Below, piece by piece: positions 39,588 to 48,743 of a DNA stretch of 51,801 nt. This stretch comes from a virus. A program made the position numbers and the translations under genes. Position 1 is the first letter of the stretch. The number at the start of each line of letters is the position of its first letter. The notes under the pieces were generated by a model, which did not search any database, was not told the origin of the DNA, and saw only the letters and a program-made list of their open reading frames with translations. The stretch lies in IMG/VR virus record IMGVR_UViG_3300011118_000008, positions 1 through 51,801 of that record; one strand, 5' to 3'.

Positions 39588-40082
39588 ATGAGTTATATTG
39601 ATCAAATTATGTATGATGCCGGTGGGCATACTGGGAATGAATATTACATTAGGATTATTAATCGTGGAGGAGGCATTTGGGATCCAAATGATAAAGAATT
39701 GAAAGATGAGGCTGATATTACTTGGGATGAGTCTGTTGATGATTTGGTAGAAGAGGGTCTTACAGGAGCATTTCCAGTTATTATTCCACATGATTCGAGG
39801 ACGAGGGATGATATATCATTTGCAGACTATGGTAAAGCCTATGCAGATTTAACTCCTGAATATGGTGAAGACTATGATGATCTAACAGATCCTGAGAAGG
39901 CTATTGTTGATGCACAGGTAGCTCAGAAGGAAGCTGTTGATGCAAAGTTTGATTTAATAAAAAATCTTCCTGGAGGTTTATATGATGTTATTGTTTATAA
40001 ATATGAAGGGAGTACTGCTCAGAATACCGACAATGTAGAAAAACAATACAGTTTGAAGCATGGTTCAATCTTTGGTTTTTAG
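39588..40082 (+). CDS. Putative virion protein
   Basis: 164 residues, acidic. TGNEYYIRIINRGGGIWDPN is followed by a helical acidic part and LPGGLYDVIVYKYEGSTAQN, a beta unit (GlYdvivYk) seen in phage structural proteins. GAGGATATTTAA-ATG start. It lies directly behind the adhesin-like gene and before the giant modular protein. Confidence 0.65.
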   Translation: MSYIDQIMYDAGGHTGNEYYIRIINRGGGIWDPNDKELKDEADITWDESVDDLVEEGLTGAFPVIIPHDSRTRDDISFADYGKAYADLTPEYGEDYDDLTDPEKAIVDAQVAQKEAVDAKFDLIKNLPGGLYDVIVYKYEGSTAQNTDNVEKQYSLKHGSIFGF

Positions 40083-40133
40083 AATATAGATTTAAATCTT
40101 ACTTAAATTTTTTACTTAAATAGGTGGATAAAA

Positions 40134-43100
40134 ATGGATAAAAGAAATTATTTTGATTTGTTAAAATCATCTGATGGGGCTAATAAGGATAATCAGGAAA
40201 CTGATTTTAGCAACTTGATAGATGAATGTAGAGAGTCTGCTAAGAAAGAGATAGATGAAGGTATAGATTATGGAGATTACTCTGCAGTGGATGAGCAAGG
40301 GGAAGAAAAATTAACAGCCAGTTTGGTGATGGATATCGCCGGAAGCCTATCTGGCGAGCAAGGAGAGAAAGTCAGAATATCTGCCATTACTCGAGAGGTG
40401 CAAAGAAGTACAGGTGTTGATTCTGAGAAGGTAAGTAAATTTGTTCGAAAGATTTTAGCAAGACAAGGTTGGGATGTTTCTCCAATGGAGTCTAAAGTAG
40501 ATGAAGATGTCAAATCTGATTTAATAGATATTGGTAAATCAAAGCTTGGATGGGCTGTTGCTGAGCAGTTGAAAGATATTCTTGATGATCCTACAGTAGA
40601 TGGTATTGAGAGTGCGGAATTAAATTCTAATGCTGTTAGGATGATTTACCAATTCTTAAAACCTAGGCCAGAAGAAGAAGCTAAAGAAGCTACCGAGGCT
40701 ATTGAGGAATGGGTTGAAGAAGGATATGGAGATCCTGATGTTCTTGAATCCAAAGTAGATGAACAGGAATTTCCTGAAGAAGAATTAGAGAGGCCGGAGA
40801 AGCCTCGTAGAGCAGAACCTAAGGAAGAACCTGATCCAGATGCTCCTCCTGCTCCTCCTGAAGAAGTAAAAGAAGAACCTCGACCTATGGAGATGAGAAA
40901 AGAGTATCTTGGTAAGACAGATGATACCCATTTTTACTTTCTTACTGTTGAAGGAGATACAGGTGAAGTAGATGATTTTGTGATTACAGATCAGGAAGGT
41001 GTGAAGAAGTACTCTGCTAAGGAACAGAATATTGAGGTTACTGGAGAAAGTACAGCAGAGTTTCTTATTAATGCTATTCGAGATATAGATATTATGCAGA
41101 TAGAGCGTAGTATTTTCATGAAATATATTTATCCTGAACTTATCAAAGAAGGACCTGAAGAGGAGATTATAGAGGAACCAGAAGAGGAATCAGAAGAAGA
41201 ACTTGAGAAGAAACCATTGGGTCCTGAGGAGGAAGAGGAGGAACTAACAAAAGAATCTAAAGTAGAGGAAAAGAAGCCCATTCCTACATGTCCTAAGTGT
41301 GGCAAGAAGCATTGGCCATTTCAAAAGTGTAAGGATGTTAAGGAAGTAGATGAGCAGGAAGAGGCAGAACCAAGATATCCAGGGGATGTTTGGAAATTAG
41401 AAACTGCAGAAGAAGATTCAGCTATAACTTCATTAGGATTTATTTGTGAAGAAGCACTTGAAGGAGATGTTGAACAGCAGAAATTATTAGAGGAGATTTT
41501 TGAAGAGAAGTGGGAATATATTAAATCTAAATTAGAAACAGAAGGTAGTGCTCATTATGTTTGGTGGATGGATGGAGTGCACAAGTTTGTGAAAATGCAT
41601 GAAGGTGAATTTAATGAGATGAAGGAAAATGCTGCTAACTGGCGGGAGGTAGTAGACAAAGCTAAACTATATAAGATGAAAGTGGAGGATGAAGAAAGTT
41701 CTGGATCCAAGAAAGAAGTGGAAGAGAACTATCTTATTGAAATGAAAGTAACAGATGATGGAGGAAATGCATTTGATGTTTATCTTATTGATGATGGAAC
41801 ATTAGACACTGTTATAACTATTAGTGGAAAAGAGTTTAGATTTAGTCCCGAGTTTGCTTCTATGTGGAGGAGTGAAGAAGGGGATTTGTCTGAAGAAGGT
41901 TTAAGAGAACTTGCGCTTGATGCTCTTTCTAATCTTGAACAGGAAGAATATGATGAGCTAATTGGTATGGCAGCAGCAGAGAAGATAGAAAAGGAAAATG
42001 CTGCTGAAAAGGAATCTACCGGGGATGAAAGTCCTGAATCTTATATTGAGGGAAAGGATCAACTTGGTGTAAGAGATGGATCAGGACCTCCTGGTGGAGG
42101 TATTGGAAGGAGAAAACAAGCTGATGAGGAATGCCCTTATGAGAGTGAGGAGACTAATGAAGTAGAAAGTTCTGTTAAAGATATTGAAGCAGAACTTGAT
42201 ATACTCGATCAGATGAGTGTGAAAGAACTTATGGATGAGGTTGGAGAAGGAAGTAAGACAATGCCTGAAAAAGATGATCTTATTGATGCTGTGATGTATC
42301 GTAAGTTTGGTGATGAATATAAAAGTTATGTCAAGCGGCAGGTTGGATTAGAAAAGAAAACTAATAAAGATAAAGTAGAAGAACAGCATCTTGATGTATC
42401 AAGAGTTGAAGATGATGAACTTGTTGCTAAATATAAGGAGTATCAAGAAGTAATAAATTCAGGCCGTTCTGATGCTTGGCTTGAAACAGCAGTGGCTGAT
42501 ATGGCTGAAGAGATTAAGAAAAGAGGATTAGATATAGAAGAATTAAAGAATGAAAACAAAGATAAAGGGGATAGTAATATGAATGAAAAGAAAAGTCCTG
42601 AAAGTTTAGTTAAGGATGCTGAGAAGTATGAGGCAGCAGCTAAGAAAGCTCGTAAAGATGCTGCAGACTTAGTAAAGGATGAAAAGGCAAGAGCAAAGGA
42701 TGCGAAGAAAGTTGAGGATGAAAAGGCAAAGAAGAAAGCTAAAACTGATGAAGGTAAAAATCCAAAAGCAACTGATAGTCCAGAGAAGAAGATTAGGAAG
42801 TTGGCAGAAGATGAGGTTAAGGGAAGCACATTAGCTGATTTACAACAGCAATTGAATAAGGAGGATGGAACAAAAAAAGTTTATGTTTTTGATTTTGATT
42901 CTAGTAATTACTATTATGTTGATAGTGTAACTGATGAGGAAGGAGTTGTTTTAATCTATGTCGAACTAACAGATAGACCAGAAGAACTTGAGGAAAAAAA
43001 GCTGGTAGAAGGTGAAGATAAAGTTAATGAAACAGATGTTGCCAAGGGAGTGAAAGCATTAATCAAGTTAACAAAGGAAGCTCTTGCTGCTGGTGAGTAT

Positions 43101-43460
43101 AATAAAGCAGCTGAATGGTGCCAGAAGTTAGCTGAGGTAGAGAATGTAGTTCCTTCGGAAGCTGAAAGAGAAGCTGATAAAGTAGAATTTGATAAGGATG
43201 AAAAACCAGAGGATAAGGAAGCAGAAGTACCTACTGAGGGTAAGGATCAACCTGGTGTGAGAGATGGGACAGGCCCAGCTGAGGGTTCTTTCCAAAGGAA
43301 AACAAAAGGTGATTTAGGTAAAAGAAAAGAAGCTGGTGAAGAGTGCCCGAATGAAAATAAGGATAAGAAAAGCAAGATCCAGGTAGAAAATTCTATGGAT
43401 ATTACTGAAAGGAAGAGTATGGAAAGATTACATGGTTTATCCGATCATCTAATATCATAA
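40134..43460 (+). CDS. Giant acidic modular head protein with SKVDE linkers
   Basis: 1108 residues, strongly acidic. Modules are separated by linkers: ESKVDED (119), ESKVDEQEFPEEE (205), ESKVEEKK (374), EVDEQEE (404). Recognisable pieces: two small helical domains in the first 200 residues; an alpha/beta unit (TDDTHFYFLTVEGDTGEVDD); a zinc knuckle CPKCGKKHWPFQKC (near 384); two glycine-rich units EGKDQLGVRDGSGP and EGKDQPGVRDGTGP, each followed by an EECP stretch; and long alanine/lysine helices. No enzyme motif is seen. Position just before the protease-scaffold gene and the shared linkers suggest a capsid or internal-head protein processed or assembled with it. AGGTGG start. Confidence 0.7.
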   Translation: MDKRNYFDLLKSSDGANKDNQETDFSNLIDECRESAKKEIDEGIDYGDYSAVDEQGEEKLTASLVMDIAGSLSGEQGEKVRISAITREVQRSTGVDSEKVSKFVRKILARQGWDVSPMESKVDEDVKSDLIDIGKSKLGWAVAEQLKDILDDPTVDGIESAELNSNAVRMIYQFLKPRPEEEAKEATEAIEEWVEEGYGDPDVLESKVDEQEFPEEELERPEKPRRAEPKEEPDPDAPPAPPEEVKEEPRPMEMRKEYLGKTDDTHFYFLTVEGDTGEVDDFVITDQEGVKKYSAKEQNIEVTGESTAEFLINAIRDIDIMQIERSIFMKYIYPELIKEGPEEEIIEEPEEESEEELEKKPLGPEEEEEELTKESKVEEKKPIPTCPKCGKKHWPFQKCKDVKEVDEQEEAEPRYPGDVWKLETAEEDSAITSLGFICEEALEGDVEQQKLLEEIFEEKWEYIKSKLETEGSAHYVWWMDGVHKFVKMHEGEFNEMKENAANWREVVDKAKLYKMKVEDEESSGSKKEVEENYLIEMKVTDDGGNAFDVYLIDDGTLDTVITISGKEFRFSPEFASMWRSEEGDLSEEGLRELALDALSNLEQEEYDELIGMAAAEKIEKENAAEKESTGDESPESYIEGKDQLGVRDGSGPPGGGIGRRKQADEECPYESEETNEVESSVKDIEAELDILDQMSVKELMDEVGEGSKTMPEKDDLIDAVMYRKFGDEYKSYVKRQVGLEKKTNKDKVEEQHLDVSRVEDDELVAKYKEYQEVINSGRSDAWLETAVADMAEEIKKRGLDIEELKNENKDKGDSNMNEKKSPESLVKDAEKYEAAAKKARKDAADLVKDEKARAKDAKKVEDEKAKKKAKTDEGKNPKATDSPEKKIRKLAEDEVKGSTLADLQQQLNKEDGTKKVYVFDFDSSNYYYVDSVTDEEGVVLIYVELTDRPEELEEKKLVEGEDKVNETDVAKGVKALIKLTKEALAAGEYNKAAEWCQKLAEVENVVPSEAEREADKVEFDKDEKPEDKEAEVPTEGKDQPGVRDGTGPAEGSFQRKTKGDLGKRKEAGEECPNENKDKKSKIQVENSMDITERKSMERLHGLSDHLIS
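42048..42144 (+). repeat. Coding repeat GKDQ-GVRDG-GP, copy 1
   Basis: Encodes EGKDQLGVRDGSGPPGGG and a following ADEECPYE. A diverged second copy lies at 43236-43354 near the end of the same gene. Confidence 0.75.
43236..43354 (+). repeat. Coding repeat GKDQ-GVRDG-GP, copy 2
   Basis: Encodes EGKDQPGVRDGTGPAEG and, after an insertion, AGEECPNE. Matches copy 1 at 42048 in layout and in most codons of the core. Confidence 0.75.
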
Positions 43461-43566
43461 TCCATTCTTTAAAGTAAACTGATTACAGTAAAGATGTAGA
43501 AGATAGTAGTAGGGATGTAATCTTTGGATTGTAGTAGACGGTCGAGGGCTCAATTCCTTTGGCTTT

Positions 43567-43640
43567 GGGCCAGTAGCTCAACTAGGGAGAGCACAGCACT
43601 TGCAATGCTGATGTTGTCGGTTCGAGCCCGGCTTGGTCCA
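43567..43640 (+). tRNA. tRNA-Ala(UGC)
   Basis: 74-base cloverleaf read by eye: acceptor GGGCCAG with TTGGTCC (two G-T pairs), D-stem GCTC/GAGC, anticodon stem CAGCA/TGCTG around loop CTTGCAA (anticodon TGC), five-base variable loop, T-stem GTCGG/CCGGC around TTCGAGC, discriminator A. The 3' CCA is not encoded. It lies in the 220-base gap between the two giant head genes. It would support translation of GCA/GCT-rich alanine codons. Confidence 0.92.
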
Positions 43641-43680
43641 TTTAGATAATTAGATAAACTAATATCGGAGATAATAAAAA

Positions 43681-46600
43681 ATGATACTTAATGAACGAAT
43701 TTTATCAAAACCAATTATCGAGGAAGTATCAACTGAGGAATTACCTGAAGGTGTACTTAGTCGAGTGTCCTATCTCATCTGCAACATAGGCAAAAGGAAT
43801 GCTAATAACAGAGTTTATGAAAGAGCTGTTTGGGATAAAGTATTTGGAAAGGATTTACAAGAGCAGATGATAAGGAGGGCACTTTTTGGTCATGCTGAAC
43901 ATCCTGATCAGACTCAATCTAATCTTGAAAAAACTAGTCATGTTATTTTCGAGATGAAGATAGATGATAAAGAGGTTTGGCAGAGAATGGATATTCTTGA
44001 TACTCCCGGTGGACGTATTGTGGATACTCTTATTAGAGCTGGATGTCAGGTTGGTGTAAGTACCCGAGCAGAAGGAGATCTAGAAGAAGCAGAGGATGAT
44101 ACTGGTTCTTATCAGCGAGTTATTCCTGAAAGTTATAACTATGTGACTACAGATTTTACAGCTGATCCGAGTACTTTTGGAACTGTCCCTGTTGATGTGA
44201 AGAGGAATATTGTATCTGAAGTTAGTAAAGAGTTGCAGGATAAAAAGTTAAATGGATCTGAAAGACAGTTTGCTCAACTTATTCTTGAGTCTATGAATTG
44301 TCAAGGTAGTGAATGTGTGGTAGAAGGAGCAAAAAAGATAGCTAAGAGGATGAAGGAAATAAAAGAGGGTGTTTGGGCTTTGCCAAATACTGTTGCTAAA
44401 GCAAAGAAACTTGCTGAGTTAATGAAGGAACCTTTGAGTAGTGAAGTAGCAGTAGAAAATTTATATGATGTACTTGGTGATGATGAACTTTGGGATGACT
44501 TTAAGTATAAAGGAGGTACTCCAAGAATTGATGATGATGTAAGGCCTTTGGTTAAAAAGAGAGTTAGGCAATATCTGAAAGATTATAAAGAAGATCCAAA
44601 AGGTTTCAAACAGAAACTTGATCCTGAAGCAGAAAAAATATTGAAAGGCTTGGTTGTGGAGCAGAAGACTATAGAAAGTTTGGTTAGGGATAAGTTGATT
44701 AAAATTGGTACTGAACTTAAGTATGGTAATAAGGATGCTAAGGTAGAGAAGATAGAAGAAGGTAAAGTATCTATTTCAATGCCTGGAGCAGATTCAAGTG
44801 GAGGTAAAATAATAGATATTGATGGTGCAGCATATGTTACAATACAACCTGATAATTCTATAATTATACAACCTGACCGAGAACCTCCTTTACCTACACC
44901 TGCTCCAGATGAAATACCAGAAGAACCTCCAAGAGTTGTTCCTGATTCAGCTGATGCTATTGTAGTTAGTGATGATGAAATTCCTGAAGGGAAGAAACAA
45001 TTTGGTAAAGAGAGCATTGTAGTAGGGGATATTGTTAAGATAGAAGAAGGAGAATATAAAGGAAGAGAAGGTAAAGTAACTAAAGTTGATGAAGGATCGA
45101 TAGGAATAATTCTTGATACTGGAGTAGCAGTTCAGATTGAAGATTCTACGTCAATTAGTATTACTATAGCTCCACCGCCTGTAGAAGTTCCAGAGGAAGA
45201 AATAGAAGCTATGGAAGCTGCTGGTCCTCTGCCTATTGAGAAAGATATTCCTGAAAGAAAGGTTGTTATGGGAACTGAAGAAGAGAAGTTTGATGATGAA
45301 TCAGAAAGTGGTTGGTCTACTCTAAAGGATATTTCTGGATTATCTAATGATGATCTTATGAATTATATTGATTATTGGGAAAAAGCTGTAATGTCAGGAG
45401 ATTCTCTAAATGTTGATCAGGCAAAGGCAAATCAAACTCGAGCTCGTAAAGAGTTGAGGGTTAGAGGAATTACACAAGCTACTGAGTCAAAAGTAGATGA
45501 AGCTAAAGTAGTTCAAAAGGATGATGGATGGTATGTTGTATCTCCTGCTGGTAAAGATCTTGGTGGGCCTTATCCATCAGAAGGAGCAGCTAATTTAAGA
45601 AAGAAGGATGTTGAGTTTTATGCAGCTAGTAGAGAATCTAAATTAACTGAAACAGAAGATATCAAAGCGATGTATAAAGCTGCCAAACTTCCTACTCCTG
45701 ATGGTAAAGGAATTCATACGGAAGCTTTTCATGAGCTTGCTATTAAAATAGCTAAAGGATATGTTGAGAGTGGGGATAGCCCAGAAGAAGCTCTTGATAA
45801 AGCATATCCTACTGCAATGAAGCAACTTGGAAAAGAAAAGGCAGTGAAGAAAGCTCATCAAAGCAGTGAAGCTAAAGTAGAGGAAGCAGTTAGGGTTGGG
45901 GATAAGATTAAGTTTAGTAAATTTTCTTATCCAAATACTGCTGGAGGAACTGGAAGTGGTGATACTCATCCAATTTCTGATTTAGATACTTATTTTGATG
46001 GAGTAGCAACTGGTGTTGTTGTAAAGGAGTGGGATGATTATGAGATTGGTCAAGTTATCCATGTTGAGCTTGATGATAAAACTTGGGATCTTATTAAGGA
46101 TAAGGCTAAAAAGAACATTGCTTATATAAGTGAGTTTGATCTTGTTGAGTTCAAAGTAGATGAAGTAGATAAAGAATTCAATCTTGGAGATAAGTTTGAA
46201 TACAAAGGTAAAGAGTATAAACTTGTATATCAGGATATTCAACAAAAATATGTAGATGCTCCCCCGAGTATTGTTGGGATTGATGGAGAAGATTCTGAAG
46301 GAAATGAGGTTCATATTGATTCAGATGATTTTGGTAAAGTAAGAGTAAAAGAATCAATCTCTACTACAGTTAAAGAAATCAAAGATTTACAAGTTAAAGA
46401 AGCTTCTATAAGAGCTGAAAGAGATAAGGCAATTGAACTTCTTGAGGAACTTACAAATGAGAATCAACAACTTCAGGAAAAGGCTAGAAAAGAAAAAATA
46501 CTTGAAGTTAAAATTCTTATTAATAAGATGAGTAAAGTTTTGGAAGATAAGGAGCAGGAGATAAATGCTCTTATATCTAAACTTGAAGAGAAGGTTAAAA

Positions 46601-47187
46601 TTGCTGCTGATTTAAAAGAACAACTTGAAGAGAAGGTTAAAATTGCTGCTGATTTAAAAGAACAACTTGAAGAGAAGGTTAAATTAGTTTCTAAAGTAGA
46701 TGAGCGATTAAATAGAGTAAAAACTAATTTGTCAAATAATGTTAAGAGCTTAAAGAAATCTGCTATAGTTACTAATGATAAACATGAAAAGACTTTGTTA
46801 GAAGTAAAGGAAAATCATCAGAAGAAATTAAATGAAACAGTTAAATTGTTAGAAGAAAAAATAGAAATATCTAACAAGGAGACAGAAAAGAAGGTAAAGG
46901 AAGAAGTTACTAAAGAAGTTACAAAAGAGTTTGTTAAGAGTTTTATTGAGTATAGGCTTTCTGAAACTGGTCTAAAGGTTGATGATAATTCTCGAGCACT
47001 TCTTGAGAATTGTAAGTCACTGGAAGAGGTGGATGATCTTTTGGATGAGGTGGTGGATGCCAGTAGGAGGAGTGCACTTCACTCTGAATCAATAACAGGT
47101 ATTCATGTTGCTAAGCAAGTAGTTGTTGATCCAGAAGAAGAGAAAGCTAGGCGTCAAGTAAATAATGTATTTGAAGGTATGGGATAA
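43681..47187 (+). CDS. Prohead protease-scaffold giant fusion protein
   Basis: 1168 residues. About 1-185 is a T4 gp21-like prohead serine protease: CNIGKRNANNRVYERAVWDK, catalytic His in LFGHAEHPDQT, DTPGGRIVDTLI, catalytic Ser in GVSTRAEGDL, and YVTTDFTADPS. Then come a helical domain (about 195-310), an SH3/KOW-like domain (VVGDIVKIEEGEYKGREGKV, about 446-490), further small modules with linkers ESKVDE (602), EAKVEE (730), FKVDE (824) and SKVDE (1004), and a long coiled coil (about 890-1060) like the T4 gp22 core scaffold, with a 14-residue tandem repeat. In most phages protease and scaffold are separate or nested genes. It is followed directly by the capsid protein. GGAG lies 11 bases from the ATG. 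Confidence 0.85.
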   Translation: MILNERILSKPIIEEVSTEELPEGVLSRVSYLICNIGKRNANNRVYERAVWDKVFGKDLQEQMIRRALFGHAEHPDQTQSNLEKTSHVIFEMKIDDKEVWQRMDILDTPGGRIVDTLIRAGCQVGVSTRAEGDLEEAEDDTGSYQRVIPESYNYVTTDFTADPSTFGTVPVDVKRNIVSEVSKELQDKKLNGSERQFAQLILESMNCQGSECVVEGAKKIAKRMKEIKEGVWALPNTVAKAKKLAELMKEPLSSEVAVENLYDVLGDDELWDDFKYKGGTPRIDDDVRPLVKKRVRQYLKDYKEDPKGFKQKLDPEAEKILKGLVVEQKTIESLVRDKLIKIGTELKYGNKDAKVEKIEEGKVSISMPGADSSGGKIIDIDGAAYVTIQPDNSIIIQPDREPPLPTPAPDEIPEEPPRVVPDSADAIVVSDDEIPEGKKQFGKESIVVGDIVKIEEGEYKGREGKVTKVDEGSIGIILDTGVAVQIEDSTSISITIAPPPVEVPEEEIEAMEAAGPLPIEKDIPERKVVMGTEEEKFDDESESGWSTLKDISGLSNDDLMNYIDYWEKAVMSGDSLNVDQAKANQTRARKELRVRGITQATESKVDEAKVVQKDDGWYVVSPAGKDLGGPYPSEGAANLRKKDVEFYAASRESKLTETEDIKAMYKAAKLPTPDGKGIHTEAFHELAIKIAKGYVESGDSPEEALDKAYPTAMKQLGKEKAVKKAHQSSEAKVEEAVRVGDKIKFSKFSYPNTAGGTGSGDTHPISDLDTYFDGVATGVVVKEWDDYEIGQVIHVELDDKTWDLIKDKAKKNIAYISEFDLVEFKVDEVDKEFNLGDKFEYKGKEYKLVYQDIQQKYVDAPPSIVGIDGEDSEGNEVHIDSDDFGKVRVKESISTTVKEIKDLQVKEASIRAERDKAIELLEELTNENQQLQEKARKEKILEVKILINKMSKVLEDKEQEINALISKLEEKVKIAADLKEQLEEKVKIAADLKEQLEEKVKLVSKVDERLNRVKTNLSNNVKSLKKSAIVTNDKHEKTLLEVKENHQKKLNETVKLLEEKIEISNKETEKKVKEEVTKEVTKEFVKSFIEYRLSETGLKVDDNSRALLENCKSLEEVDDLLDEVVDASRRSALHSESITGIHVAKQVVVDPEEEKARRQVNNVFEGMG
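46580..46683 (+). repeat. 42-bp tandem repeat, about 2.5 copies
   Basis: Encodes QLEEKVKIAADLKE repeated in the scaffold coiled coil; the first two units are identical apart from the first base. 42 bases equal 14 residues, two heptads, so each copy lengthens the coil without breaking its register. Confidence 0.95.
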
Positions 47188-47200
47188 AAGGGGTAAAAAA

Positions 47201-48721
47201 ATGACTGATATGGAATTAGTACAGTCTCAGTTAAAGTCCCTACAGGATCAGCAAGAAGCGCTGATGCGTATTCCTCGAATTAAAAAGTATCTGGGCGTGG
47301 TTAATGAACACGTTAAAAATAATCAGGGTCGTGATATGACGATCTATGAGAAGCGTAACGTGGCTCAGTGTCTTTACAATGCTGTTATTGATACAGGTCT
47401 GAAAGCAGGAACTCGGTTGTTTGAGACTACAACTGAGGATAATGTTGCCTTTTTAGGTATTCAGCTCCCTGTTATTGCAGCGTTGCTGCCGTCGCTAGCT
47501 CTTAATGAGATAGCGGTTGTACAGGCAATGGATCGAAGAATTGCAGCTGTGTTTTATCTTGATGTGAAGTATGGGTCAGTGAAAGGTAATGTTAATAGAG
47601 GTGAAGATGCGGATACGATGCTAGGTGCAAAGTCCGGTCATAATGTTGGTAAAAGTGGCCGAAGATTTGCAATGGCTCGTGTTGTTCATGAACCTATTGA
47701 TGCTGGTGATGGTTTTTGTAGTGGTACTGTTGAGTATGCTCCCGGGCTGATCAATCTTGAAAATGTTAAGGTTGAGACGGTTGCAGATATTGGTACTATT
47801 GATGAGGCTGCAACTTTACTGGGTTCTAGTAATGCTAGTGGAGCAATTACTGGTACTGGTATTACTGGTACTGGTTCAATTGATGCTGCTGGTGCTTATA
47901 GCATGACTATTACAGGTACTACTAGTGCTGATGTTATCTACATCACTTATGATTATCAGTATGACCTTCCTGTAGATTCTTCAGGTAATAAAGATGGCGT
48001 TCCTGAAGTTGATGTGTCTGTAACTCAGTCTACAGTGGAAGCAATTGATTTTCCGTTGAGGGCAAAGTACAGTATTGGTGCCCAGATTGATATGATGAAA
48101 GCTCACGGGATTGATCTTGAGTCGGAGCTCGTCAAATACCTCGGGGGAGAAGTCAAATTTACTATCGACCAGGTAGGTTTGGACATGATTGATGATGCAG
48201 CAGCAAGTGATGATGCTGCACATGGAATTGATGATTGGGATGCTCGCCCAGGTTTGGGTGAACCGTGGCTGTGGAAGAAAGTTGAAATCAAAGACCGTTT
48301 CGAGCAAGGCTCGAACTACATCATTGAGAAAACAAAACGTGGTATTGGTAACTTTATTCATTGCGGTAATGATGTTGCTCGTGTGATTCGACAACTTGAT
48401 TCATTTAAACCGCGTAGTGCTGCTGGCAATATTCCAACAGGTCCAATGGTTATTGGTGATCTTGATGGCCGGGTTGTTATACAGAATCCATTCAAGGCAA
48501 GGGCTGCTTATACAATGGGATTTAGAGGTTCTTCATATCTCTATGCGGGCTTTATCTACGCTCCATATATTCCATTGTTCACCACGCCGACTCTGATTAC
48601 TTCTGACTTGATTGCTCAGAAGGGTTTTCTTTCGAGTGCAGGTTTTAAGGTGACCAATGCAGGTATGTTCACCGAGGGTGCAATCACAAGTCTTGGTACT
48701 GGTTATGTCAATCCAGCATAG
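47201..48721 (+). CDS. Major capsid protein, T4 gp23-like
   Basis: 506 residues from the ATG at 47201 behind AAAGGGG (the open frame extends 12 codons upstream). FLGIQLPVIAALLPSLALNE, VVQAMDRRIAAVFYLDVKYG, FPLRAKYSIGAQIDMMKAHG then IDLESELVKYLGGEVKFTID are the HK97-fold landmarks of the T4 group. An insertion at about 210-255 (AITGTGITGTGSIDAAGAYS) replaces the usual loop and could be a surface domain. The N-terminal 60 residues may be removed by the prohead protease. Codon choice here is more GC-rich than in the neighbours, as expected for a highly expressed gene. A strong terminator follows. Confidence 0.93.
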   Translation: MTDMELVQSQLKSLQDQQEALMRIPRIKKYLGVVNEHVKNNQGRDMTIYEKRNVAQCLYNAVIDTGLKAGTRLFETTTEDNVAFLGIQLPVIAALLPSLALNEIAVVQAMDRRIAAVFYLDVKYGSVKGNVNRGEDADTMLGAKSGHNVGKSGRRFAMARVVHEPIDAGDGFCSGTVEYAPGLINLENVKVETVADIGTIDEAATLLGSSNASGAITGTGITGTGSIDAAGAYSMTITGTTSADVIYITYDYQYDLPVDSSGNKDGVPEVDVSVTQSTVEAIDFPLRAKYSIGAQIDMMKAHGIDLESELVKYLGGEVKFTIDQVGLDMIDDAAASDDAAHGIDDWDARPGLGEPWLWKKVEIKDRFEQGSNYIIEKTKRGIGNFIHCGNDVARVIRQLDSFKPRSAAGNIPTGPMVIGDLDGRVVIQNPFKARAAYTMGFRGSSYLYAGFIYAPYIPLFTTPTLITSDLIAQKGFLSSAGFKVTNAGMFTEGAITSLGTGYVNPA

Positions 48722-48743
48722 TAGTTGGTAAGATTGTTGAATT

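Noticed and set aside
40089-40098. GATTTAAATC palindrome before the giant acidic gene
   Set aside because: Ten-base AT palindromes are expected by chance here, and no T-run or operator pair accompanies it.
43500-43566. T-arm-like sequence (GAGGG CTCAATT CCTTT) just before the tRNA-Ala gene
   Set aside because: No matching acceptor, D-arm or anticodon stem could be built upstream; at most a decayed tRNA end.
45982-46314. Minus-strand open frames inside large + strand genes, for example this 110-codon frame
   Set aside because: They lie opposite well-supported coding sequence, have no ribosome binding sites or family motifs, and follow from the codon bias of the + strand genes.
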